DNA from: Panacagrimonas sp052387695
Lineage (GTDB): Bacteria > Pseudomonadota > Gammaproteobacteria > Nevskiales > Nevskiaceae
DNA length: 64,000 nt
NCBI GenBank assembly: GCA_052387695.1
Contig: JBQTIX010000024.1
Coordinates: forward strand, 77,876-141,875
Direction: 5' to 3'
Shown: in pieces, positions 41,580 through 51,165 of the stretch
How the letters are laid out: each line of letters opens with the position of its first letter
Numbering within the stretch: the first letter of the stretch is position 1
Program-made: the position numbers and the translations under genes
Notes under the pieces: generated by a model
Database searches by the model: none
The model's input: the letters and a program-made list of their open reading frames with translations, nothing else
Told to the model about the DNA's origin: nothing

Positions 41580-42596
41580 TCAGGCCGTGTGCGAGACGCC
41601 GGTCCGTGCCGAACCCTTCAATGGCCTGCCGGCTTTGCCCGCAGCCAGGCCGAGCATCCGACGCAGCGCGACGCCGTCGATACGACGGGGCCGCTTCGCG
41701 AGCTGATGGAACTGCTGCTCGCGCCCCAGCTTTTCGACCCGCGCAAGATGCTCGTGGATCTGCTCGGCGTAGGGATTGGGCCCGCCGAAGTGATGGTCCA
41801 TGTAGCGGTGCACTGAACCAAAGTAGCCGTCCAGGCGGTCCCGCCACAAGTGGCGGTTGAAATCCGGTGTGCTCTCGAGCAGGGCTTCCGCAGAGGGGTA
41901 ACGGGGCGCCGGCTTGCCGACTTTCGGAGTACCGGCGATGCCGCAAATCTCGAACTCGCGGTACAGATAATCCCTGCATTTTTCCAGGTAGCACCGGTCC
42001 GAGGTCTGCGCGAGGATGTCGGTGGTACCGAGCATGAAGCCGAGCATCCGATCCTTGGGATCGGTCACCTGGATCTGGTCGAGCGCAATTTCATAGCCGG
42101 TGAAGTGAACGATCTGGCGAGTCGCATCGACCTCCGCCCCATAGCCGACGGTGGGCAGGAAATCCGCCAGAAATTCGCCGCTCCGATGAACATGGTTGAG
42201 CGTGTATTCGGCGCCATTGATCGTCTTTTCCCTGGAGCCGCGGACGTACCCTGCATCGTGAAACAGCGCGATGATCAAGCCGAGGACGCCGCGACGCGGC
42301 CCGAGACGGTCAGCCGGCGCGACCGCGCGTTCATAGCCGTCCAGCAGGCGGGCCTGCGCGAGCGCGCAGTCGAGGCTGTGCTGGGCGTCGTGATACCAGG
42401 TATCGCAGCCCACATAGCCGGGCAGGGTGCCGGCGTACAGCTGGGTGAAGGTCCGGAAGGCCTGGCTCAACGGCGACAGATCCTCCTGCGGGTAAAGCTT
42501 GGAGAGGATTGCGGTCACCGCTTCGGCGACGTCATGCGGATGCGAAATCCGCACCCTGTCGGTCACGTCGTAGTGGTTGCGTCGTCTCGGATTCAT
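41580..42596 (-). CDS. HD-domain-like putative metal-dependent phosphohydrolase
   Basis: A 338-residue protein whose first half resembles HD/PDEase folds: WYHDAQHSLDCALAQARLLDGY has a His-Asp, IIALFHDAGYVRG has the HD doublet, and HVHRSGEFLADFL and ATRQIVHFTGYEI supply further His. The C-terminal ~120 residues are helical (WRDRLDGYFGSVHRYMDHHFGGP). Its substrate is unknown; hydrolysis of a nucleotide is plausible. ATG 42596 follows a region without similarity. It is convergent with tonB, 12 bases between stops. Confidence 0.7.
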   Translation of the reverse strand: MNPRRRNHYDVTDRVRISHPHDVAEAVTAILSKLYPQEDLSPLSQAFRTFTQLYAGTLPGYVGCDTWYHDAQHSLDCALAQARLLDGYERAVAPADRLGPRRGVLGLIIALFHDAGYVRGSREKTINGAEYTLNHVHRSGEFLADFLPTVGYGAEVDATRQIVHFTGYEIALDQIQVTDPKDRMLGFMLGTTDILAQTSDRCYLEKCRDYLYREFEICGIAGTPKVGKPAPRYPSAEALLESTPDFNRHLWRDRLDGYFGSVHRYMDHHFGGPNPYAEQIHEHLARVEKLGREQQFHQLAKRPRRIDGVALRRMLGLAAGKAGRPLKGSARTGVSHTA

Positions 42597-42708
42597 CGCT
42601 CTCTCTGACCGACCCGATCCAGTTTTCACGTCGACGAAGCCTAGCTCCGATCGGGGCAGGAGTGGAATGGGTGCAAGCATCCTGCGGGTCCAGAAAATGC
42701 GATCCAGA

Positions 42709-43488
42709 TCATGCCGTGAGGCCGGAACTGAAATCGACGACGACCGGGGTGTGGTCCGAGGGCCGCTCGAGCTTGCGTGGGCCCAGATCGATGCGGCAGC
42801 CCACCAGTCGGTCCGCAAGCACCCGCGAGGCCAGGACATGATCGATACGCAGCCCGAGATTGCGCCGGAAGCCTGCTTGCCGGTAATCCCACCAGGTAAA
42901 CCGGTTGCCGTCCGGCGGACGGACGGCGAGACAATCGCTCAGTCCAAGTGCCAGCAATTCGCGGAAACTCGCGCGTTCGGGCTCCGAACACAGGATGCCG
43001 CCTTCCCAGATCGCGGGGTCATGCGTGTCTTCGGGTGCGGGGGCGATGTTGTAGTCGCCGACCACGGCGAGCATCGGATAGAGCGCCAGTTCGGTGCGCG
43101 CGTAGTCGCGCAGCGCTGCCAGCCAGCGCAGCTTGTAGGCGTATTTTTCCGATCCAACGGTCTGGCCGTTGACGACGTAGGCGCAGATCACCCGAACGCC
43201 GTCGACGGTGGCGGCGATGACTCGGCGCTGCTCATCGTCGAAGCCGGGCATGTTGAGGGAGACGTCGAACAGCGGGGAGCGGGACAGGAGTGCGACCCCG
43301 TTGTAGGTTTTCTGACCGTTGTGAATCGCGTTCCAGCCGGCGGCTTTCAGCTCGTCGAACGGAAAAGCCTCGTTCTGCAGCTTGGTTTCCTGGATGCCGA
43401 GGACATCCACCGGGTCGGTGGCCAGCCATTCGAGCAGGTGCGGCAGGCGCACGCGCAGGGAGTTGACGTTCCAGGTGCCGATGCGCAT
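42709..43488 (-). CDS. xthA: Exodeoxyribonuclease III
   Basis: A 259-residue AP endonuclease/exonuclease of the ExoIII family for base-excision repair. WNVNSLRVRLPHLLEWL has the metal Asn, GIQETKLQNEAFP the catalytic Glu, HNGQKTYNGVALLSR, VVGDYNIAPAPEDTHDP (Asp/Asn), WWDYRQAGFRRNLGLRIDHVL and RPSDHTPVVVDF the catalytic Asp-His pair. Fifteen bases after it (in its reading direction reversed) lies fabI, so it may be the tail of the minus-strand operon. Confidence 0.94.
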   Translation of the reverse strand: MRIGTWNVNSLRVRLPHLLEWLATDPVDVLGIQETKLQNEAFPFDELKAAGWNAIHNGQKTYNGVALLSRSPLFDVSLNMPGFDDEQRRVIAATVDGVRVICAYVVNGQTVGSEKYAYKLRWLAALRDYARTELALYPMLAVVGDYNIAPAPEDTHDPAIWEGGILCSEPERASFRELLALGLSDCLAVRPPDGNRFTWWDYRQAGFRRNLGLRIDHVLASRVLADRLVGCRIDLGPRKLERPSDHTPVVVDFSSGLTA

Positions 43489-43503
43489 AAATTTCTCGAG
43501 CGG

Positions 43504-44289
43504 CTAATCGTCGAAGCTCATTCCCATCACGTTGTACCCGGCATCGACGTAAAGGATTTCGCCGGTGATGCCGGAAGCAAGGTCCGAGCACAGGAACGCC
43601 GCCGCGTTGCCGACCTCCTCGATGGTCACGTTTCGCTTCAGCGGGCTCGCCTTCTCGGCGCGCGACAGCATGCTGCGAAACCCCGTGATGCCCGCCGCGG
43701 CCAGGGTCTTGATGGGACCGGCGGAGATGCCGTTGCAGCGGATGCCCAGTTCACCCAGTTCTGCCGCCATGAAGCGCACGTTGGCTTCGAGACTGGCCTT
43801 GGCGGGGCCCATGACGTTGTACATCGGCACGGCGCGCACGGCACCGAGATAGGTGAGAGTGAGCAGGCTGGCTTTGCGTCCCGCCATCAGCGGCCGCGCT
43901 GCCTTGCCGAGCGCAGCGAAGGAGTAGCTGCTGATGTCGTGCGCGATGCGTGAGCCTTCGCGCGTGACGGCATCGAGATACTTGCCGGCCAGTTGTTCGC
44001 GCGGTGCGAAGCCGATGGAATGGATCAGCACGTCGAGGCCGCCCCACTGGTTCTTCAGCTCGGTGAAAACCTCTTCGATCTGCTGGTCTTCGGACACGTC
44101 GAGCGGCAGGACGATCTTGGAGCCGCATTCCGCTGCGAAGTCGGCGACTCTCGACTTGAGCCGATCGCCCTGGTAAGTGAAAGCCAGCTCTGCGCCTTCG
44201 CGCAGACAGGCTTCCGCGATTCCGGTGGCGATGGAGCGGTCGCTGGCGACGCCGGTGATGAGTGCCTTCTTGCCGGCCATGAAGCCCAT
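43504..44289 (-). CDS. fabI: Enoyl-[acyl-carrier-protein] reductase (NADH) FabI
   Basis: A 261-residue SDR-like enoyl reductase finishing each fatty-acid elongation cycle; the target of triclosan. KKALITGVASDRSIATGIAEACLREGAELAFTYQ is the Gly-rich start of FabI (no second GxG spacing as in KR), LIHSIGFAPREQL, and the active-site LTYLGAVRAVPMYNVMGPAKASLEANVRFMA carries Tyr, Tyr and Lys. The C-terminus ends DAGYNVMGM. ATG 44289 is used. Downstream of the AgmX-like gene, 73 bases. Confidence 0.95.
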   Translation of the reverse strand: MGFMAGKKALITGVASDRSIATGIAEACLREGAELAFTYQGDRLKSRVADFAAECGSKIVLPLDVSEDQQIEEVFTELKNQWGGLDVLIHSIGFAPREQLAGKYLDAVTREGSRIAHDISSYSFAALGKAARPLMAGRKASLLTLTYLGAVRAVPMYNVMGPAKASLEANVRFMAAELGELGIRCNGISAGPIKTLAAAGITGFRSMLSRAEKASPLKRNVTIEEVGNAAAFLCSDLASGITGEILYVDAGYNVMGMSFDD

Positions 44290-44362
44290 GCGGGGTGTCC
44301 TTTGGTGCGTGTTGGGACCCGGATTGTAGGCCGGCCGTCCTTTAGCCGACACCTCCACTCGA

Positions 44363-45346
44363 TTACGTTGGCAGAAACACGATCGGATAATTCGGGTAAG
44401 TGAATTCCGGCACGCTCTTGGCCTTGAACATCAGCAGCAGGACGCGCTGGATGACCTTGCGCTCGAGATCCGGATCGCCCAGCTCGCTGGACACCAGTTC
44501 GCAGCGCGTCACGCTGCCGTTGGGCGCGATGGTGAGGCTCACGACGATCTTGCCGCGCAGGTCTGCGTTTTCCCGCAACGCACGGTTGTACATCGCATAG
44601 AACGAGGATTTGTTGCGGTCGAACACTTCCTGGATTTCCTCCAGGGTGCGGCCGGCAAGACGCTTGTTGCCGTCGAGGCCGGGTTTGGTCAGATCCGGAC
44701 CGATGCCCTTGGGCGCCTCCACGACCGTGGTCCGCCGCTGGCCGAGTCCTGCACCGCTCTGCGTGCGCGGACTGGTTGCAGTCGCCGTGCCGATGCCACC
44801 GCTACCGCTGGCCGCCGAGGCCGCAATCGACGCCGAACCCCCGCTACCACCAGAACCCGAGCGTGCGATCACCACTTCATCGCTCAGCGCACGCGACGCA
44901 TCGAGGCCGGACAAGGAGTTGTCGCGCAGGTCGGCAAGCTGATCGGCAAATGCATTGATGCCGGCCTGCTTGGCCACTTCGCGCGCCTGTTCCTGCAACT
45001 GCTGCTGCGTCGGTTCAGGCTTCAGAGGCGCCTCGGTCTTGGGCGCGGGCTCCTTTTTCTCGGGTTTCTTTTCTTCCTTCGGCGGCTCGGGTTTGGGCTT
45101 CTCTTCCTCTTCGGCCGGTTTGGGTTCCTCCACCTTCTCCGCAATCTCGGCGTCGGGGAGGATGTTGACGTAGGTGGTGTCGGTGGTTGAACCGCCACCT
45201 TCCTGCAGACCCAGCAGTTCGAGGAAGGGAATCAGCAGCGCCAGGATCAGGAACGGGATACCGACCCAGGCAATGGTGCGCCGGAAACGACGGTCCGACG
45301 CCTCGTTGAAATCCCATCCTTCTGCGGAAAGTACAAAGAGACTCAT
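44363..45346 (-). CDS. AgmX/PglI C-terminal-domain TonB-like energy transducer
   Basis: A 327-residue inner-membrane-anchored periplasmic protein. Residues 1-~25 are cytoplasmic, one helix spans ~27-46 (WVGIPFLILALLIPFLELL). A Pro/Glu/Lys-rich rod (~65-115, EEEEKPKPEPPKEEKK) extends into the periplasm, then a Ser/Gly-rich linker. The C-terminal ~100 residues form the AgmX/PglI-type domain: EIQEVFDRNKSSFYAMYNRALRENADLRGKIVVSLTIAP, then EFTYPNYPIVFLPT. This domain replaces TonB in Agl-type systems. It is the last gene of the ExbB-ExbD-ExbD set. Confidence 0.85.
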   Translation of the reverse strand: MSLFVLSAEGWDFNEASDRRFRRTIAWVGIPFLILALLIPFLELLGLQEGGGSTTDTTYVNILPDAEIAEKVEEPKPAEEEEKPKPEPPKEEKKPEKKEPAPKTEAPLKPEPTQQQLQEQAREVAKQAGINAFADQLADLRDNSLSGLDASRALSDEVVIARSGSGGSGGSASIAASAASGSGGIGTATATSPRTQSGAGLGQRRTTVVEAPKGIGPDLTKPGLDGNKRLAGRTLEEIQEVFDRNKSSFYAMYNRALRENADLRGKIVVSLTIAPNGSVTRCELVSSELGDPDLERKVIQRVLLLMFKAKSVPEFTYPNYPIVFLPT

Positions 45347-45449
45347 GCCTTGCCTCGCAAAACGATTCCATGGCGCGCGTGCGGCATGAGCCTATCGGCT
45401 GGCTCCCGCACCCGCTGCGAAAAACGCAGACATCGTGTCGCCAGCGGGC

Positions 45450-45962
45450 TCATAGGGCAGCAGCCCCCTTCTTCTCGATCACTGCCAGCGAGATCTTCGC
45501 GAAGCGCGTGTCGCTGCACGTGGCCATGATTTTTTTCAGCACGTGAAACGGGATGCTCTTGTCGGCCATGATGTTGACTTCGCCGCGCGTGATCTGCCCC
45601 GGCTGGCCGCCCTCGACCGGCATCAAGGTCTGCTCGTTGAGTTTGTACTTGAGCTCCGGCAGCACCTTGGCCGTGCTGGCCGCGGCCTGCGCGGTGGTCA
45701 TCACCTTGCGGTTGTCGACGATGATGTCATCGGTCGTCACCAGGATCAGCACGGTCTGTTCCGGCTGTTGCTTGGCGATGGATTCCGGCAGTTTGAGGGC
45801 ACGCGGACTCGGCAGGATTTCGACCACCAGCGCGTTGACCAGCAGGTAGAAAACCAGGATCGCGAAGATGTCGATCAGCGAGACGACATTGAGCTCGCCC
45901 TCGCGCGCCAGCTTGCGCAGCTCACGCACGATCTTGCGTGCACGGCGGGAACCGGTGTTCAT
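45450..45962 (-). CDS. ExbD/TolR family protein (operon copy 2)
   Basis: A 170-residue single-span protein: GELNVVSLIDIFAILVFYLLVNALVVEI includes the proton-carrying Asp. The periplasmic domain of ~130 residues is larger than in classical ExbD and contains GQITRGEVNIMADKSIPFHVLKKIMATCSDTRFAKISLAV, the ExbD fold. It overlaps the preceding exbD by four bases (ATGA). Confidence 0.9.
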   Translation of the reverse strand: MNTGSRRARKIVRELRKLAREGELNVVSLIDIFAILVFYLLVNALVVEILPSPRALKLPESIAKQQPEQTVLILVTTDDIIVDNRKVMTTAQAAASTAKVLPELKYKLNEQTLMPVEGGQPGQITRGEVNIMADKSIPFHVLKKIMATCSDTRFAKISLAVIEKKGAAAL

Positions 45963-46498
45963 GGTGCCTGCACCGCGCCAGCGCCGAGTTTGGCCGCTTC
46001 GCCGATGGAGATGTTGGGAAACAACTCCGGCGGCAGGCCCGATGCGCGGGCTTCGGCCGGGGTGATGCGGATGACGTCCATGAGCTTGATCACGTCGTCG
46101 TAGACCACGTCGGGTTCCATCAGCAAGGTGACGTTCTGCTCGGTGGGGGCGGCTTTCTTCACTTCGACCAGCAGTTCGGACAGCGCGCCGAGGTTGTAGC
46201 CACCCGGCGTGTTGACGATGTTACGCACCGCGCCGTTGCGATCGGAAACCTCGATGTAGCCCTGGCGCACAGTGGCGGTGAGTTGCAGTTCCTGGTCTTG
46301 CGGTTCGGGCGTGCGATCCGGCGACGGCAGGTTAAGGTTGATCACGTTGAGCCGTGCTGCAGCCAGCGAGGAGCTCACCAGCAGGAAGAACACGAGCACA
46401 GCGAACACGTCGATCATCGACACGATGTTGAGATGCACCGTGCGCGCGCCGAACTTGTGCATCCGCTCCATGCGGCGGACGCGACGCGTCATTTTCAT
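45959..46498 (-). CDS. ExbD/TolR family protein (operon copy 1)
   Basis: A 179-residue single-span protein. VHLNIVSMIDVFAVLVFFLLVSSSLAAARL contains the Asp. The periplasmic part has TATVRQGYIEVSDRNGAVRNIV and VTLLMEPDVVYDDVIKLMDVIRIT. The start was set at ATG 46498, 38 bases after the ExbB stop. Two different ExbDs in one operon match the TolQ-TolR-TolR set of AglRQS. Confidence 0.9.
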   Translation of the reverse strand: MKMTRRVRRMERMHKFGARTVHLNIVSMIDVFAVLVFFLLVSSSLAAARLNVINLNLPSPDRTPEPQDQELQLTATVRQGYIEVSDRNGAVRNIVNTPGGYNLGALSELLVEVKKAAPTEQNVTLLMEPDVVYDDVIKLMDVIRITPAEARASGLPPELFPNISIGEAAKLGAGAVQAP

Positions 46499-46535
46499 GG
46501 CAAGAGCCCGTTCAGTGTCGGTCGTCGAATGACGA

Positions 46536-47186
46536 TCAGGCGCCGTTGCCGGTGCGGGTGCGACCGCAGACCATGCTGACGAACTTGGCGCAGACACCTT
46601 CCAGGCCATCAACCAGCGCGGTGGTGCGGCTTTGCAGGTAGGCGTGCAGGATCAGGCTGGGAATGGCGACCATCAGGCCGAAGGCGGTGCAGTTCATGGC
46701 CTCGGAGATGCCGGCGGAAAGCAGGTCCGCCTTCTCGGTAGGATCGGCCGTGCCGAGTGCGGCGAACGCGCCTATCAGACCGATGACAGTGCCCAGCAGA
46801 CCCAGCAGCACGGACAGGTTGGAGAACGTGGCGAGGTAGTGCGTGCGCTTTTCGATGGCGGGCAGGACTTCCATCAGACCCTCCTCGGTCGCGATCTCGA
46901 CCTCGCTGCGCTTGTTCTCGAACAGCGACTGCGCGATACCGTTGGCGAGAATGCGGCCGATGGCGGTTTCGGAATCCCTCACCACGCGCTCGGCGCCGGC
47001 CAGATCGCCGCGGGTCAGCAGCGGTTGTACACCGTTCCACAGCTTGCGGTTTTCGCGCTCGGTGCGCAGCAGGAAAATGAAGCGTTCAATGGTGATCGCC
47101 AGGGCCAGTACCAGTACCGTGGCGATCGGGTACATGAACAAGCCGCCGTTCTGGAAGAAAGTGACGATGGCGGAAATGAAGTCCAT
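46536..47186 (-). CDS. MotA/TolQ/ExbB proton channel protein
   Basis: A 216-residue ExbB-like subunit with three helices: GGLFMYPIATVLVLALAITIERFIF, THYLATFSNLSVLLGLLGTVIGLIGAFAAL and AGISEAMNCTAFGLMVAIPSLILHAYL. EKADLLSAGISEAMN and LLGTVIGLIGAF are TolQ/MotA-family motifs. A good ribosome site (AGAGGA) precedes ATG 47186. It begins the ExbB-ExbD-ExbD-AgmX part of the operon after an 88-base gap. Confidence 0.93.
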   Translation of the reverse strand: MDFISAIVTFFQNGGLFMYPIATVLVLALAITIERFIFLLRTERENRKLWNGVQPLLTRGDLAGAERVVRDSETAIGRILANGIAQSLFENKRSEVEIATEEGLMEVLPAIEKRTHYLATFSNLSVLLGLLGTVIGLIGAFAALGTADPTEKADLLSAGISEAMNCTAFGLMVAIPSLILHAYLQSRTTALVDGLEGVCAKFVSMVCGRTRTGNGA

Positions 47187-47274
47187 GGAATTCCTCTTGG
47201 ATAAGTCGAAACGTTGGGGTTGAAGCGGGAGATGAATCGGATGTGTTGAATCGGGATGCGGGCGGCGACGACGG

Positions 47275-47667
47275 TCAGGGCGCTGCGGGTATTGCGGGTG
47301 CAGGCGCCAGTTTTGCGCGGCTCGCCTCGGTAAGCGCCCGGTGGTATTCGACCTGGCGTGCGAACACGTCCCGGTCCACTGGTGACATGTCCACTTGCAG
47401 AAGTCGTGCCGGTCTATCGATGTCGCGCTCGGCGTGGGCGTTGCGCCAGGGCGTGATGTACAGACCGATCGGCGACTCGCGTTCGCCGACGATGGTGGTG
47501 CCCGAGTTGTCGCGCAGATCCACTTGCACGGCGGGTTTTTCGTCGTTCGCAGGTGCGGTGCCAGCTACGGGTACGGGCGCCCGCGCTGGCGGTGCGAGCG
47601 TTTGCGCGTACACCCCGGATGACACGCAAAGGCTCAATGCGATGACAGCGACACGGAGCGTCATCAT
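47275..47667 (-). CDS. Hypothetical exported protein, 130 residues
   Basis: A Sec signal (VAVIALSLCVSSGVYAQ) precedes a Pro-rich linker and a small domain with VQVDLRDNSGTTIVGERESPIGLYITPWRNAHAERDID. No family was recognised. Overlap of its ATG with the upstream TGA couples it to the TPR lipoprotein. Conserved small exported proteins in such operons are candidate periplasmic connectors; this is inference. Confidence 0.75.
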   Translation of the reverse strand: MMTLRVAVIALSLCVSSGVYAQTLAPPARAPVPVAGTAPANDEKPAVQVDLRDNSGTTIVGERESPIGLYITPWRNAHAERDIDRPARLLQVDMSPVDRDVFARQVEYHRALTEASRAKLAPAPAIPAAP

Positions 47668-48350
47668 TTGACCTCCTTCTCCTGCTCGACCGGCACAGCC
47701 GGCGGGGCCGCAGCAGCTGCGGTCGCGATCTTCGATTCGATCTCGGCGATCCAGGGCAGCACGCGCAGATCCTTGCCGCCGGTGATGCGCTGGTATTCCT
47801 TGTAGTGGGGCAGAGCCGCGGCCGGCTGCTTCATGTGATCTTCCAGCAGCAGCCCAAGATTGAGTTGCGCAGCGGCGTAGTCGGGCTTGATGGCGATGGC
47901 TTTCTCGTAGCTCTGGCGCGCGCGATCGAAGTTGCCGGTCTCGCGGTTGAGGATACCGAGCCAGTTGAAGGCCGAGGCATTGTCGCCGTTGAGCGTCGCG
48001 GCGCGTGTGAACGCTGCAATGGCGCCGTCGCGCCGGTTGGACTTCGCGAACAGGATGCCCAGATTGGTCTGCGTGCCGGAGAAGTCGGGGAAGTCCTTGG
48101 CCAGCGAGATGAACGCGACCTCGGCTTCCTTGACCTTCTTCTGCTTCATGAATTGCAGCGCCTCGACGAAGCGTGCTTCAGGATCGCCCTTATCCGCTGG
48201 CGGCGCCTGCGGCTCAGCAGGCTTCTCGGCAACCGGTGGAGCTGCGACCGGACGGTCGGGCTTGGTGTTGCGCTTGGCGCAGCCGCTGGCCAGCACCAGC
48301 ACCAGGCCGGCGAACATCCAGGACCGGCAGGTTCTAGCGCAGGGTTTCAT
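47664..48350 (-). CDS. TPR-containing lipoprotein, 228 residues
   Basis: A lipoprotein signal with the lipobox LASGC (Cys ~24) is followed by a Pro/Ala spacer and about three tetratricopeptide repeats (residues ~60-190): FVEALQFMKQKKVKEAEVAF, TNLGILFAKSNRRDGAIAAF, FNWLGILNRETGNFDRARQSYEKAIAIKPDYAAAQLNLG. Such a protein binds partners at the outer or inner membrane. It overlaps the 943-residue gene by 17 bases and the hypothetical exported gene by four. Confidence 0.85.
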   Translation of the reverse strand: MKPCARTCRSWMFAGLVLVLASGCAKRNTKPDRPVAAPPVAEKPAEPQAPPADKGDPEARFVEALQFMKQKKVKEAEVAFISLAKDFPDFSGTQTNLGILFAKSNRRDGAIAAFTRAATLNGDNASAFNWLGILNRETGNFDRARQSYEKAIAIKPDYAAAQLNLGLLLEDHMKQPAAALPHYKEYQRITGGKDLRVLPWIAEIESKIATAAAAAPPAVPVEQEKEVK

Positions 48351-51165
48351 AGACGTCCTCGCTCTGCTCGCGCTTGGAATACTTGCCCGGCGCGATCTTC
48401 ACCAGCGCGCCGGCACTGTTCTTGATCCAGGCGTCGTAGCGGCCTTGCAGGATGCGTTTGAGATTGGCCTCGTGCGCTTCAATGGCGCGCTCCTCGAACG
48501 GGAAAGCCTGCTCTTCCAGCAGCAGGTTGTACTGCTCGAGTTCGAGATCCTTCAGCTTGTCCGGTCGCTCCGACTCCATGATCGACTTGCCGAAGTCCTC
48601 GTACAGCGTGCCCAACTCGAACGTCGCGGCGGTGGTGGTCTCGGCCAGGCCGTAGGCCGCGGCCTGGTTGAGCGTGGCGATCGCCGATTCCATCGCCGCC
48701 TTTTTCAGCGGCAGTGTCTTTTCGATGGGAAGGCTGATGCGCAGACGCTTGGCGTCGATCGAAGCGATGCGGCCCAGTTCCAGGCTGGACGTGGCGGCGA
48801 GCGTGCGTGTCACGTCGGTTCGTGCGCTGCCGGCCGTCTCGTCGGCCTTGACGATTTCGCGCAGCCAGTAGGTCTGCAAGGGCACGTCGCCGCGGCTCTT
48901 GGCGATCTCCACCAGGCGCGAGCGCGCTTCCATCGCGCGGTCGATCGGCCGTGGAAAATTGGTGACGAATGCCTGATAGCTGCGCACCGAATCGACCGCG
49001 AGGCCCCCCTTGTCGTATAGCTTGGCCGCCTGCCACGCGGCTTCGCGACGTACGTCCTCGGATTCGGTCGGGCGCGCGGAAATGCGCTCGAAGGCGCCGG
49101 CGGCCTGCGCGGGCTTGTTGTCCGATTCGTAGGCCAGGGCCAGCTTCTTGTCGACGTCGCCGACCAGCGGGTGATCGACGAAACGGGTGCGGAAAGATTC
49201 GAGCACCTGCTCCGCCGCGGGCCAGTCCTTGAGTTCCATCAGGCTGGCGGCGGCGTCGTAATCGGCATTGGCACGGATCTTCGAATCCGGCGTGACCTGA
49301 CCGACGCGAAGGAAAGCGTTCACCGCCTTGCGCAAATCCTTGGCCGCGCGCGCAGCTTCGCCCTGCTTGTAGACGCTGGCGGCAAGCTGTTCGACGACAT
49401 CGCGACGCTCCGGCGCCTGCATCGGCGTGAGCTTGAGTTCCTCGGCGTAGGCGACTTCAGCTTCGGGATAGCGGTTGAGTGCGAATTGCGAGTCGCCGGT
49501 GACGCTCCAGGCGTTGCGTCGCAATACTTCGGCCGCCGGCTTGTCGGACTTGAGAACCCGCGCCGCGACCGTGACCGCCTCGTCCAGCGCTTTCATTTCG
49601 AACAGATCCTGAGATACCTGCGTGAGCACCGGCAGCCGTTCGGAATGCTGCGGGAAGGTATCGGCCATCTTGATGCCGGAATCCACCGCAAGGCGGAGTG
49701 CCACCGGACGTTCCGCCGCGGGCACTTCCCTGGCGTGCTTCTCGTAGGACTGGAATGAGGCCAGCGCGGCTTCGCCGGACTTCGGGTGAGGCGCGTACTT
49801 GTAAGCCGTGTCGGCGTATTGCTGCGCGGCTTCCATCGTGCGGCCGCCGTCGAGCAGCGCATCGCCGAGCAGGAAATTGATCTCCGCGATCTTCGGGTCC
49901 TTCGGATAGAGATCGATGACGCGCTGGTACCACTTGGCAGCGACGATGAAGCTGTCGCGCCTGGCCACTTTGTCGGCCTGCGCGGCAACGTGGTTGAGGC
50001 GTGCGAGGTCTTCAAAGTGACCGCGCAAGGCGGTCATCACTTCTTCGGTCGGTTGCTGACCGGCCCAGTAGGAGGCATCGGGATCGTAGGTGACGGCGTA
50101 GCGTTCCTTCTCGCGGACCACCAGGTCCTTGAATCCGCCGGAGGCGTAGGAATCGATGGTGCGCGACTGGAAGGTCGGCGCCATTTCGTTGTTCGGATAG
50201 CGCTGGGTGAACGCGGTGTAGGCCTCGGCGGCATCGTTGTAACGCTGCTTCTCCAGCAGCATTGCACCCAGCGCGTTGTAGACCAGCGGGTAGAAACGCG
50301 GGTCGCCGGTCTTGGCGAAGCGTTCGTTGGCCGCGCTGCCGCCGCCCAGCGCAGCAAAGGACAGCGACACCACGCGCAGCGAATCCCGCGCGAGGTCGGT
50401 CTTGCCCTTAGCCACGCCCGTCAGCGCTTCGTCGATCTCCAGCGGCGTCGGCTCGGGCAGTTCGCGATCGAGAATGTCGAAGAAGGTGTCGAGCGCAGCG
50501 TCAAACTTGTTTTGCCGGTATTGAGACCAGCCCTTCATGTACTGAGCCGGCTCGTAGAACGGTGTACGTTCTTCGTAGCCCATGACGGTGGCGAATTCCT
50601 GTTCGGATTCGGGGTAGCGATCAAGCCGGTACAGCAGGTCCGCACGCCGGAAATGACCGTCGCCGGCCAGCGGCGAGCTTGGATATTCCTTGGTCAGCCG
50701 CGCGAGCGTGGCGATCGCGTCGTCGCTGTCGCCGGTGTTCTGCTGCGCACGCGCGAGTTGGTAGAGCACGCGGTCGTTCTTGGGATCCTGCGGGCGCTCC
50801 TTGAGCAGCTTCTGATACAGCTTGATCGAGGCGTCCAGCATCGAGACGCTGTCTTCGGAACCACCCTGGAGGTCATCGACCTGCACGTTGAGATCGGCCA
50901 TGCGCCGCTGCGCCTCGGCCTTGGTCTCCTCGTCCGGTGCCAGTGCGAGCAGCTTGCGATAGTTCTCCAGGGCCTTGTCCGGGTCCGGGGCGATGGGCTC
51001 GGAACGGATGACCGGCAGCTTGGCGGCCTGTTCGTCCGACGCCTTCTTCTTGAGAACGGCACGGATGGTGGGCGCCTCCTCCGGCTTGGAGGAGCCGCCT
51101 GCGGCGCAGCCGAGGAGGAAGGCGGCCAGACAGGACGCGCTGAACAGACGCAGGGACGGTGTCAT
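48334..51165 (-). CDS. Large TPR-repeat lipoprotein, 943 residues
   Basis: A lipoprotein signal (FSASCLAAFLLGCAAGG, lipobox LLGC) leads into tetratricopeptide-type helical pairs throughout, for example PDPDKALENYRKLLALAPDEETKAEAQRRMADL, VLYQLARAQQNTGDSDDAIATLARLTKEYPSSPLAGDGHFRRADLLYRLDRYPESEQEF and PKIAEINFLLGDALLDGGRTMEAAQQYADTAYKY. No catalytic motif. It resembles GltE/GltD-type periplasmic TPR proteins of Myxococcus. Start is ATG 51165 in the TGATG overlap; GTG 51168 is an alternative. Confidence 0.85.
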   Translation of the reverse strand: MTPSLRLFSASCLAAFLLGCAAGGSSKPEEAPTIRAVLKKKASDEQAAKLPVIRSEPIAPDPDKALENYRKLLALAPDEETKAEAQRRMADLNVQVDDLQGGSEDSVSMLDASIKLYQKLLKERPQDPKNDRVLYQLARAQQNTGDSDDAIATLARLTKEYPSSPLAGDGHFRRADLLYRLDRYPESEQEFATVMGYEERTPFYEPAQYMKGWSQYRQNKFDAALDTFFDILDRELPEPTPLEIDEALTGVAKGKTDLARDSLRVVSLSFAALGGGSAANERFAKTGDPRFYPLVYNALGAMLLEKQRYNDAAEAYTAFTQRYPNNEMAPTFQSRTIDSYASGGFKDLVVREKERYAVTYDPDASYWAGQQPTEEVMTALRGHFEDLARLNHVAAQADKVARRDSFIVAAKWYQRVIDLYPKDPKIAEINFLLGDALLDGGRTMEAAQQYADTAYKYAPHPKSGEAALASFQSYEKHAREVPAAERPVALRLAVDSGIKMADTFPQHSERLPVLTQVSQDLFEMKALDEAVTVAARVLKSDKPAAEVLRRNAWSVTGDSQFALNRYPEAEVAYAEELKLTPMQAPERRDVVEQLAASVYKQGEAARAAKDLRKAVNAFLRVGQVTPDSKIRANADYDAAASLMELKDWPAAEQVLESFRTRFVDHPLVGDVDKKLALAYESDNKPAQAAGAFERISARPTESEDVRREAAWQAAKLYDKGGLAVDSVRSYQAFVTNFPRPIDRAMEARSRLVEIAKSRGDVPLQTYWLREIVKADETAGSARTDVTRTLAATSSLELGRIASIDAKRLRISLPIEKTLPLKKAAMESAIATLNQAAAYGLAETTTAATFELGTLYEDFGKSIMESERPDKLKDLELEQYNLLLEEQAFPFEERAIEAHEANLKRILQGRYDAWIKNSAGALVKIAPGKYSKREQSEDVYETLR